Shown: positions 7,544 through 13,533 of the stretch, piece by piece
How the letters are laid out: every line of letters begins with the position of its first letter
How positions within the stretch are numbered: position 1 is the first letter of the stretch
Assembly (NCBI GenBank): GCA_007120095.1
Contig: SKOM01000120.1
Coordinates: 1 to 13,533, forward strand
DNA from: Candidatus Competibacteraceae bacterium
GTDB taxonomy: Bacteria > Pseudomonadota > Gammaproteobacteria > Competibacterales > Competibacteraceae
Length of the DNA: 13,533 bases
Direction: 5' to 3'
Made by a program: the position numbers and the translations under genes
The notes under the pieces: generated by a model
Told to the model about the DNA's origin: nothing
Databases searched by the model: none
What the model saw: the letters and a program-made list of their open reading frames with translations, nothing else

Positions 7544-8157
7544 ATGATGACCTGACAAATCATTCCAAGCGGCTCGCAGGGTTTGTCTTAGCCACAATAT
7601 GGTTACTACTGATTGTGTGGTTGGTCTACCGCTGGAGTTATCCTCCACAGCTGCCCGCAGTGCCACCTTCAGGTGAAGCCCCTGCACCATTAATCAGTAC
7701 CGACTTGCTGGATGGTGTTGAACCGGTGCTAGCGGTCGATGACCTGGAGGGCTATCGCGAGTTGATTGAGAGACCTTTGTTTTACCCAAACCGGCGGCCA
7801 CAAACCACATCGGCGCGCGAGATACCCCAAGTCCATCGTGAAATAATCGATGATCTGACCCTCATTGGTGTGATGCACATCGCGGATATAACCCGGGTTC
7901 TGATTAAAGACGAACGTTCCGGGCGAGTCAGCCGCATTACGCCGGGCGATAGTTTGGCCGGTTGGCAGCTCAAAAGCGCTGGTGCTGAGCACATCGTTAT
8001 GGTTCAACAAGATAATGAACGGGTGTTGAATCTGGTCAGGAATCAACGCCAACCCAGGGCGATACCATCAGCAGGCGATGCCGCTGAAGCTGAGGAGGCT
8101 CTTGTCGAGCCGGATGAGAATAACAATGACCAAGGAGATTTGAGTGAAGCCGGTTAG
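7540..8157 (+). CDS. gspN: XpsN/GspC-like inner-membrane connector of the T2SS
   Basis: A 205-residue bitopic protein: a short cytoplasmic start, a membrane helix at about 13-30, a proline-rich linker, then YRELIERPLFYPNRRP (72-87) and a small beta domain (about 103-168, with LTLIGVMHIADITRVLIKD and ITPGDSLAGWQL). The ERPLF...RRP pattern plus this homology-region-like domain is that of XpsN and of the GspC HR domain, which contacts the secretin N0 domain. No PDZ domain or coiled coil follows. Instead there is an acidic, probably disordered tail (about 176-205, rich in E, D and A). Its place between gspM and gspD fits the connector role. It overlaps gspM by 4 bases and gspD by 14. The symbol follows the Xps naming; GspC would be equally defensible on function. 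Confidence 0.85.
   Translation: MNDDLTNHSKRLAGFVLATIWLLLIVWLVYRWSYPPQLPAVPPSGEAPAPLISTDLLDGVEPVLAVDDLEGYRELIERPLFYPNRRPQTTSAREIPQVHREIIDDLTLIGVMHIADITRVLIKDERSGRVSRITPGDSLAGWQLKSAGAEHIVMVQQDNERVLNLVRNQRQPRAIPSAGDAAEAEEALVEPDENNNDQGDLSEAG
8132..8137 (+). promoter_or_regulatory. Shine-Dalgarno site of gspD
   Basis: AAGGAG lies 6 bases before the GTG at 8144, inside the codons for the acidic tail of the preceding gene. It is the best-matched site in the second half of the operon and supports a GTG start. A weaker AGGA at 8177-8180 lies 8 bases before an in-frame ATG at 8189. Confidence 0.6.
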
Positions 8158-10360
8158 CTATGGCCTCGGCCGTGATAGGACAAAACAGATGCGCTGCGGG
8201 TTGCGAGGGGTCGCCACACTGTTGTTAGCCTCCATGCTTTTCGCTTGTGCCACGCCCGAAACGCCACGCAGCCCTGACATTACGGTAGAAACCAGCGGCT
8301 CATCCTTAGCCCAGCGCGTTGAACGCACCGCCAATAGAATGGCCGCTGCAGAAGCACAGTCTGAGCCGCAGTTATCCACGCAAATTATCCGCGGTGATGG
8401 CCGGTTTATTGATACCGAGGCTGCGCGGCGGGTTCCTGCTGAGCCTGCCGGGCCGGGTGAAGTGACTTTAAACTTTGAATTGGCTGATATCCGTGATGTG
8501 GTCAAAATCATTTTCGACACTCTGGAAGAAAATTATGTGATTGACCCGCGCGTGCGCGGTGAGGTAACGGTACAAACCAGTCGCCCCTTGCCCAGAGATG
8601 CTTTATTGCCGACCCTGGAAACCTTATTGCGTCAGGTCGGCGCAGTCTTAATGCGCAGCGAAGGGGTGTACCGCATCGTGCCGGCTGCTGCCGCAGTGAC
8701 CGGAGGCAGTGTACCGCGTTTAATGAGGGCTGATGCCCCTCCGGGTTATGGCGTGAAGATTTTTCCCTTGCGCTACATCAGTGCGGCTGAAATGGAAACC
8801 ATTTTGCGTCCATTTGCCCCCGAGGGCGGGATTTTGCTGGTGGAACCCGCACGCAACCTGATTATCCTGGCGGGTACTCGCCAGGAATTAAACCATCTAC
8901 AGGAAACCATAGACATATTCGATGTGAATTGGCTGCGAGGCATGTCGGTGGGTTTTTACCCGCTGGACAATATCGACGCTGAGGATGTCACCCGTGAATT
9001 GGATCAATTGTTTGGTCCGGATTCTGGCCTGCCCTTTGCCGGGTTGTTTCGCTTCGTCCCTATTAACCGGCTGAATGCGGTTTTGGTGATTACTCCACAA
9101 GCTGAGTATTTACGTGAAGCCACCGTATGGATTGAACGCCTGGATCGCAGCGGGGGTGAACGTTTGTATGTGTATCGAGTGCAAAACAGCAGCGCGGAAT
9201 ACCTGGCATCGCTGTTGGGAACGGTATTTGATGTGCAAACCAATGGGGTCTCCGCACCGCGTCCGGCCACCTCCGGAGAGGTGGCTCCTAGTCAGCAAAC
9301 GGGTCGCATCGGTTCAGGAAACGACCGTGCCAATCTGGCTTTATTCCAGCTCGATGAAGAACCCGTTACCGGTGAAGTCCAGGACTCGGCGGTGAGTGCA
9401 GGACGGCTGGATCAGCAGTTGCGGATTACCGCAGATACCGAGAACAATGCCTTGTTGATTTGGGCCAGCAGTCAGCAGCATGAGCGGGTGCTGGCCGCAT
9501 TGCGTCAGATTGATATTCCCAAACGTCAGGTGCTGATTGAAGCGATTATCGCTGAGGTCACTTTAACCGACGAATTACAATACGGATTACAGTGGTTTTT
9601 CAAAAATAATCGAGTGGGTGGATCCTATACGGGGTTTGGATCCAGAGGTTTAGACGGTAGCACCCCGGCGATTGGCCAGGGGGGCGTGCTCGGCGGTGCT
9701 GGATTCTCCTATGCTCTGGCTGATTCGGCCGGCCTGGTGCGTGCTTTGCTGACCACTTTGGCAGGGGATTCATTGGTGCGGGTGTTGTCCTCGCCGCAGA
9801 TTATGGTGATTGACAATCAACAAGCGCGCATCCGGGTCGGTGACCAACAACCGGTCAGAGGGCCGAGAACCGTAGGCACGGACAGCGCTATTTTGACCGA
9901 AACCTTCCAGTTCAAAGACACCGGTGTGACGTTGCAGGTACAGCCCAATATCAATGCCGGGGGCCTGGTGACCATGGATATTGATCAAGAAGTCACCGAT
10001 GTTGGGCCGGAAGATTCAGCAACCGGGCAACGCAGTTTTCTGCAGCGCCAGTTTACCAGTAAAGTGGCCGTACAAAGCGGTGAGACCATTGTGCTCGGTG
10101 GATTGATTCGCGAACGTCAGACGGCTGACAGCAGTGGTGTGCCGGTTTTGCATGAGATACCGCTGGTCGGTGGATTATTTGGTGCCAAACGTCGTGATTT
10201 TGGCAGGACGGACCTGGTGGTGTTACTGACCCCGAGGGTGATTGCCGACAGCCGCGAAGCCTCACAGGCCACCGCTGAGATTCGCGAGCGCATGCGCGGT
10301 ATTATTCCCTTGGACAGTCCCTGGCAACAGCCGTTGGAAATGCCCAGTCGTCTGCATTGA
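8144..10360 (+). CDS. gspD: Type II secretion outer-membrane secretin GspD (lipoprotein type)
   Basis: Forms the multimeric outer-membrane channel for folded exoproteins. From GTG 8144 it has 738 residues. The signal region ends LLLASMLFACATPE, an acceptable lipobox with Cys35, so it is probably a lipoprotein like XpsD. Domains in order are an N-terminal linker, N0 (about 105-180), N1 (204-262), N2 (266-336), and N3 (340-460) interrupted by a Gly/Ser/Thr/Gln-rich insert (about 366-425). The secretin barrel follows (465-700) with RVLSSPQIMVIDNQQARI, the V-P-x-L-x-x-I-P-x-x-G-x-L-F motif (VPVLHEIPLVGGLF, 666-679) and VVLLTPRVI. No clear pilotin-binding S domain follows, only a 38-residue tail, which fits lipid-mediated targeting. 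ATG 8189 would give a more compact 19-residue signal before the same Cys and is a real alternative start. gspN overlaps by 14 bases. Confidence 0.95.
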   Translation: MKPVSYGLGRDRTKQMRCGLRGVATLLLASMLFACATPETPRSPDITVETSGSSLAQRVERTANRMAAAEAQSEPQLSTQIIRGDGRFIDTEAARRVPAEPAGPGEVTLNFELADIRDVVKIIFDTLEENYVIDPRVRGEVTVQTSRPLPRDALLPTLETLLRQVGAVLMRSEGVYRIVPAAAAVTGGSVPRLMRADAPPGYGVKIFPLRYISAAEMETILRPFAPEGGILLVEPARNLIILAGTRQELNHLQETIDIFDVNWLRGMSVGFYPLDNIDAEDVTRELDQLFGPDSGLPFAGLFRFVPINRLNAVLVITPQAEYLREATVWIERLDRSGGERLYVYRVQNSSAEYLASLLGTVFDVQTNGVSAPRPATSGEVAPSQQTGRIGSGNDRANLALFQLDEEPVTGEVQDSAVSAGRLDQQLRITADTENNALLIWASSQQHERVLAALRQIDIPKRQVLIEAIIAEVTLTDELQYGLQWFFKNNRVGGSYTGFGSRGLDGSTPAIGQGGVLGGAGFSYALADSAGLVRALLTTLAGDSLVRVLSSPQIMVIDNQQARIRVGDQQPVRGPRTVGTDSAILTETFQFKDTGVTLQVQPNINAGGLVTMDIDQEVTDVGPEDSATGQRSFLQRQFTSKVAVQSGETIVLGGLIRERQTADSSGVPVLHEIPLVGGLFGAKRRDFGRTDLVVLLTPRVIADSREASQATAEIRERMRGIIPLDSPWQQPLEMPSRLH

Positions 10361-10376
10361 TCGGCATCTGCAGCGC

Positions 10377-11183
10377 ATGGAGTTTTCCATCTCGATTGTC
10401 AGCTATGCGCCCGACGGACGCCAGTTACAAGCGACTCTTGCCAGTGTCCAGACCGCATTAGATTATGCCGCGCTTAAGGCGGCGGTCTATATAATCGATA
10501 ATGGCCCTGCAGCCAGTGAGCCGGTGGTGGAAGCGCTGTTGCAGAGCCAGCCTCAGTCACCTGGGGTGTCCTGCATACGGATCAGCGGCCATGGCAATAT
10601 TGGTTATGGTGCCGGGCATAATCTCGCTATCCGCCAGACCGATACGCCTTACCACCTGGTGTTAAATCCCGATGTAGAGCTACGTGCTGACGCCTTGAGT
10701 CAAGCGCTGACCTTTATGCAGCGCCACGCTCAGGCGGGCTTATTAGCCCCGGCGGTCTATACGGGCGCTGGCGCGTTGCAATACCTATGTCGTCGCTATC
10801 CTGGCATTCGAGTGTTGGCCTTGCGGGGGTTTGCCCCGCATCGCTGGCAACAGCGCCACGCGCAGCGCTTGCACCACTATGAAATGCGCGATGTGATCGG
10901 CGCGGATCAGGTGGTATGGGATGTCCCCATGCTGAGCGGCTGTTTTATGCTCCTGCGGCGCTCGGTATTGCAGCATACCCAAGGATTTGATCCCCGGTTT
11001 TTCCTGTATTTCGAGGACTATGATCTCAGTGTGCGCGTGGCGGCTGTTGCGCGGACGGTATATGTGCCGCAAGTGCGTATTGTCCATCATGGCGGCCATG
11101 CCGCACGTAAAGGCGGGCGGCATATCCAGTACTTTATCCGCTCGGCGCTGCGTTTTTACCACCACCATGGCTGGGCGTGGTGA
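10377..11183 (+). CDS. Family 2 glycosyltransferase, rhamnosyltransferase-like
   Basis: Cytoplasmic or membrane-associated GT-A fold enzyme that probably adds a sugar, perhaps a deoxyhexose, to a lipid-linked glycan. The 268-residue product shows the nucleotide-binding start MEFSISIVSYAPD, the strand YIIDNG (38-43), NIGYGAGHNLAI (74-85), the metal-site-like LNPDVELRADA (96-106), SGCFMLLRR (187-195) and GFDPRFFLYFEDYDLSVR (203-220), the acceptor-side motif common in WbbL-type rhamnosyltransferases. There is no membrane helix. The ATG lies 16 bases after gspD with no convincing ribosome site, so coupling to gspD is likely. The frame runs upstream into gspD without a better start. The donor and acceptor cannot be read from sequence. 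Its last base is the first base of the next ATG. Confidence 0.88.
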   Translation: MEFSISIVSYAPDGRQLQATLASVQTALDYAALKAAVYIIDNGPAASEPVVEALLQSQPQSPGVSCIRISGHGNIGYGAGHNLAIRQTDTPYHLVLNPDVELRADALSQALTFMQRHAQAGLLAPAVYTGAGALQYLCRRYPGIRVLALRGFAPHRWQQRHAQRLHHYEMRDVIGADQVVWDVPMLSGCFMLLRRSVLQHTQGFDPRFFLYFEDYDLSVRVAAVARTVYVPQVRIVHHGGHAARKGGRHIQYFIRSALRFYHHHGWAW

Positions 11184-12205
11184 TGTTGTCCACCATAGGG
11201 CTGGCGGTATGGGTGTTCAGCCTTGCCGGCGTGGCTACCGCACTATTGACACCCTTAGTACGGCGCTATCTATTGTGGCGGCAATTGCTTGATCAGCCTT
11301 CCGCCCGCCGCAGCCATCGCACCCCTACGCCGCGTGGGGGCGGTATCGCTCTGATCATTGTTTATGCTGTCGGTATTATGGCGCTGTATGCTTACGCCCT
11401 GTTGGATCAGTCTGCTTATCGCGCTGTGCTGGGTGCTGGGGCCATGGTGGCGATAGTGAGCGTAGTGGATGATCATCGGCCGCTGGGTTTGCACTGGCGG
11501 CTGGGAGCGCATATTCTGGCCGTGGTGTGGTTGCTGTACTGCCTGGGCGTTCCTCACTGGTGGGTATTTCCCGGCAGTCATCTGGTTTACACCCTGTTCG
11601 TGGGTTTGGGTCTGGTCTGGTTGATTAACCTGTATAATTTTATGGATGGCATTGACGGTTTGGCCGCCGGGGAGACACTGGTTGTCGGCCTGGCTGCGGC
11701 GGCGTTGCTGGGTGCAGGGCCAGCCGCCGGGTTATTATGGCTGATGGCGGGGGGCGGTGCCGGTTTTTTGCTATGGAATCGCCCCCCGGCACGTCTTTTC
11801 ATGGGTGATAGTGGCAGTTGCCTATTAGGTTGCTTATGGGCCGTGGTGGTGCTGATCAATATCCAGCATGAAGGTGAGGGTTTACCGTTAGCGGTTTGGT
11901 TGATTCTGCTGGGGGTGTTCTTAGTCGATGCCAGTTGGACACTGCTGCGGCGCTTGTTCACCGGCCAGCGCTGGTGGCAGGCACACCGTGATCATGCCTA
12001 TCAGCATGCCGCGCAGCGCTATGGTCATGCGGCCGTCACCGGTGCTGTCATGGTCATTACCCTGGTGTGGCTATGGCCCTGGGCCTATTGGGTGGCGCAC
12101 TACCCGCAGTGGGCGACGCCGGCCGTCGCTGCAGCGTGGTTGCCATTACTGGCTTTGGCGCTCAAATTTCAAGCGGGTTGCCATTACCCGGCAGGTTGGC
12201 ACTGA
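11183..12205 (+). CDS. Undecaprenyl-phosphate sugar-1-phosphate transferase (WecA/WbpL family)
   Basis: Polytopic inner-membrane enzyme that transfers a sugar phosphate from a UDP-sugar to undecaprenyl phosphate, the first committed step of O-antigen or similar glycan assembly. The 340-residue product has about ten hydrophobic segments and all the family signatures: RSHRTPTPRGGG (43-54), VDDHRP (95-100, with the Asp pair), NLYNFMDGIDGLA (149-161), RLFMGDSGS (204-212) and the His-containing HRDHAYQH (268-275). The last two place it near WbpL more than MraY. The sugar is unknown; WbpL relatives use N-acetylated 6-deoxy-amino sugars or GlcNAc, which suits the dehydratase next door. ATG 11183 overlaps the preceding stop by one base (TGATG). 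GTG codons at 11177 and 11180 are also possible. Confidence 0.92.
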   Translation: MLSTIGLAVWVFSLAGVATALLTPLVRRYLLWRQLLDQPSARRSHRTPTPRGGGIALIIVYAVGIMALYAYALLDQSAYRAVLGAGAMVAIVSVVDDHRPLGLHWRLGAHILAVVWLLYCLGVPHWWVFPGSHLVYTLFVGLGLVWLINLYNFMDGIDGLAAGETLVVGLAAAALLGAGPAAGLLWLMAGGGAGFLLWNRPPARLFMGDSGSCLLGCLWAVVVLINIQHEGEGLPLAVWLILLGVFLVDASWTLLRRLFTGQRWWQAHRDHAYQHAAQRYGHAAVTGAVMVITLVWLWPWAYWVAHYPQWATPAVAAAWLPLLALALKFQAGCHYPAGWH

Positions 12206-12207
12206 CC

Positions 12208-12240
12208 GATTGACTGCTAGAGATGCTTTTATAGTCGATC
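12208..12240 (+). repeat. Imperfect inverted repeat after the WbpL-like gene
   Basis: GATTGACT (12208-12215) can pair with AGTCGATC (12233-12240): 8 pairs including one G-T wobble, with a 17-base loop. No T-run follows, so it is not a convincing intrinsic terminator. It lies just before the promoter candidate and may be an operator half-site pair or chance. Confidence 0.3.
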
Positions 12241-12243
12241 CGG

Positions 12244-12252
12244 TGGTATGAT
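12244..12252 (+). promoter_or_regulatory. Extended -10 promoter candidate for the WbpM-like gene
   Basis: TGGTATGAT matches the extended -10 pattern TGnTATAAT with one mismatch in the hexamer (TATGAT). No good -35 hexamer lies 16-18 bases upstream; TTGACT at 12210 is too far away. Transcription would begin near 12259, about 43 bases before the ATG at 12302. This is the only gap over 30 bases between genes in the window, which makes a separate start for the last gene plausible. Confidence 0.45.
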
Positions 12253-12269
12253 CTATGCAACATACTGTG

Positions 12270-12284
12270 GTTTATTTTATAAAC
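12270..12284 (+). repeat. Short AT-rich palindrome in the 5' leader of the WbpM-like gene
   Basis: GTTTAT and ATAAAC form a perfect 6-base inverted repeat around TTT, just downstream of the expected transcription start. It could be a small operator or leader hairpin. At this length chance is possible. Confidence 0.3.
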
Positions 12285-12301
12285 AGCCAACGGATCCAAG
12301 C

Positions 12302-13533
12302 ATGATTGAAAGCCTACTAAACCTGCCGCGCTTCGGCCGTCGCGTACTGCTGCTGTTGCTCGATGCAACCGTGATTACGCTATCCTTATGGCTGGCCCTG
12401 GTGTTGCGGCTGGGGGATCAGTGGCCAGCGGTCTTGGCCGAAGCCTGGCCACTGCTGCCACTGCTGCTCGGTGTCGGTCTATCGGTATTCTGGGTTTTGG
12501 GCTTCTATCGGCCGATACTGCGCTACGCCGGACGCGATCTGTTCAATACCCTCATTAAAGGTATTGGCTTAAGTCTGATGCTGGTTATGGCGGTTTGGCT
12601 GTTGCTGCGCGGCGGTTTTGTCCCCCGCACAGTATGGTTTTTGATTGCCCTGCTGATGCTGACTTTAATCGGCGGTAGCCGTTTATTGTTGCGTGATTAT
12701 GTCACTCGGCGGTTTGCCGTGAATGTGACTCGCAAACCCGTGATTATTTACGGAGCGGGCGTGGCCGGCATCCAACTGGCCAGCGCCCTGAAGCATGATC
12801 CGGTGTATCTGCCGGTCGCCTTTGCCGATGACAGCCGTGAATTGCAGAACAGCGTCATCGTCGGTCTTAAAGTTTATCATCCCCGGCAGCTGGCGGCCTT
12901 AGTGGAACGCGAGCAGATTGATGCGATTTTACTGGCTATTCCTTCGGCGGCCCGTTCGCAGCGCCGCGCCATTCTCAACCGTCTGACAACGTTACAGGTG
13001 CGCTTGCTGGTCATGCCCAGCATGACCGAGCTGGCCAGTGGTGCCAAGCGCATTGATGAGTTGCGCGAAGTCGATGTCGAAGACATTCTGGGTCGCGATC
13101 CCGTTAAACCCCAGCCGGAATTATTAGAAGCCTGTATCAAAGATAAAAGTGTCATGGTCACCGGTGCCGGTGGCTCGATTGGCGCGGAACTGTGTCGGCA
13201 AATTATTCAGTTGCGGCCACAGCGCCTGGTATTATTCGAGTTGTCGGAATATGCCTTGTATGCCATCGAGCATGATCTGCGCGAGCGCTTGGACAAGACC
13301 GGGGATTCAACGGAGTTAGTGGCCGTGCTTGGTTCTGTGAATCAGCGCCTGCAAGTGGAAAACACCCTGCGTCGTTATGAGATACAGACCATTTATCATG
13401 CGGCCGCTTATAAACATTTAACTCTGGTGGAGCAAAATCCCTTGGCGGGGGTACAGACTAATGTTTTTGGCACATTGCATACGGCCGAGGCCGCGTTGGC
13501 GACAGGGGTGGAAACTTTTGTGTTTATTTCCAC
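12302..13533 (+). CDS. Membrane-anchored nucleotide-sugar 4,6-dehydratase, WbpM/CapD/PglF family (3' truncated)
   Basis: The frame runs from ATG 12302 off the window end without a stop: 410 residues, against roughly 600-660 for the family, so about two thirds is present. Four hydrophobic segments (about 14-36, 48-68, 86-104, 108-126) anchor it. A first nucleotide-binding fold has IIYGAGVAG (148-156), followed by the DILGRDPVKP linker (261-270). The catalytic dehydratase domain then begins with VTGAGGSIGAELCRQ (286-300) and IYHAAAYKHL (364-373). Relatives convert UDP-GlcNAc to its 4-keto-6-deoxy product for QuiNAc, FucNAc or bacillosamine synthesis; which sugar is made here cannot be told. The catalytic S/Y-x3-K region lies beyond the window. 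GGA 7 bases before the ATG is a weak ribosome site. Next to a WbpL-like gene it resembles the wbpL-wbpM pairing of Pseudomonas O-antigen loci. Confidence 0.92.
   Translation, partial: MIESLLNLPRFGRRVLLLLLDATVITLSLWLALVLRLGDQWPAVLAEAWPLLPLLLGVGLSVFWVLGFYRPILRYAGRDLFNTLIKGIGLSLMLVMAVWLLLRGGFVPRTVWFLIALLMLTLIGGSRLLLRDYVTRRFAVNVTRKPVIIYGAGVAGIQLASALKHDPVYLPVAFADDSRELQNSVIVGLKVYHPRQLAALVEREQIDAILLAIPSAARSQRRAILNRLTTLQVRLLVMPSMTELASGAKRIDELREVDVEDILGRDPVKPQPELLEACIKDKSVMVTGAGGSIGAELCRQIIQLRPQRLVLFELSEYALYAIEHDLRERLDKTGDSTELVAVLGSVNQRLQVENTLRRYEIQTIYHAAAYKHLTLVEQNPLAGVQTNVFGTLHTAEAALATGVETFVFIS

Noticed and set aside
10340..10367. ATGCC...GGCAT dyad around the gspD stop as a terminator
   Set aside because: It has only 5 pairs with an 18-base loop and no T-run, so it is not an intrinsic terminator.
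10242..10376. Longer GT2 start inside gspD, adding 45 residues
   Set aside because: The added residues come from the gspD 3' end in another frame and do not resemble a GT-A N-terminus; MEFSISIVSY at 10377 is the normal family start.
10785..11168. 127-codon minus-strand frame opposite the GT2 gene
   Set aside because: It is entirely antisense to a gene with clear glycosyltransferase motifs, and its own product is unrecognisable.
12671..12679. GGCGGTAGC, resembling the start of the RfaH ops/JUMPstart element
   Set aside because: It lies about 370 bases inside the dehydratase gene, encodes Gly-Gly-Ser in frame, and departs from the ops consensus in the next bases. Real ops sites sit in leaders before the first gene.

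Overview
The window is an ordinary-looking chromosomal segment, moderately GC-rich by eye, with every recognisable gene on the + strand. The proteins look gammaproteobacterial. The gene order E-F-G-H-I-J-K-L-M-N-D, with a PilO-like GspM, a small PDZ-less N/C-type protein and the secretin last, matches the Xps-type type II secretion operon known from Xanthomonas and relatives. I cannot name the genus from sequence alone.

Layout. Positions 2-73 hold the last 23 codons of an upstream gene whose stop overlaps the gspE start. Positions 70-10360 hold a complete-looking type II secretion system (T2SS) structural operon: the ATPase gspE, the platform protein gspF, the major pseudopilin gspG, the minor pseudopilins gspH, I, J and K, the assembly-platform proteins gspL and gspM, an XpsN/GspC-like connector, and the secretin gspD. 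Most junctions overlap by 1-14 bases or are separated by at most 25, so the block reads as one transcriptional and translationally coupled unit. A prepilin peptidase (gspO/pilD) and a canonical GspC with a PDZ domain are not present.

Positions 10377-12205 carry two polysaccharide genes with almost no spacing after gspD: a family 2 (rhamnosyltransferase-like) glycosyltransferase and a WecA/WbpL-type undecaprenyl-phosphate sugar-1-phosphate transferase. After a 96-base gap with a good extended -10 promoter candidate and a small dyad comes a membrane-anchored nucleotide-sugar 4,6-dehydratase of the WbpM/CapD/PglF family (12302 to the window end, truncated).

How they work together. GspE hydrolyses ATP on the cytoplasmic face, docked through GspL to GspF and GspM. 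This drives assembly of a GspG pseudopilus tipped by H, I, J and K. The N/C-like protein bridges to the GspD outer-membrane channel, through which folded exoproteins leave. The downstream genes belong to O-antigen or lipid-linked glycan synthesis: the dehydratase supplies a 6-deoxy-4-keto amino-sugar precursor, the WbpL-like protein loads the first sugar phosphate on undecaprenyl phosphate, and the GT2 adds a later sugar. That this cluster is fused to the secretion operon is the main contextual point of interest.

I found no CRISPR array, mobile element, tRNA, rRNA or convincing intrinsic terminator, and no clear sign of a wholly new system.
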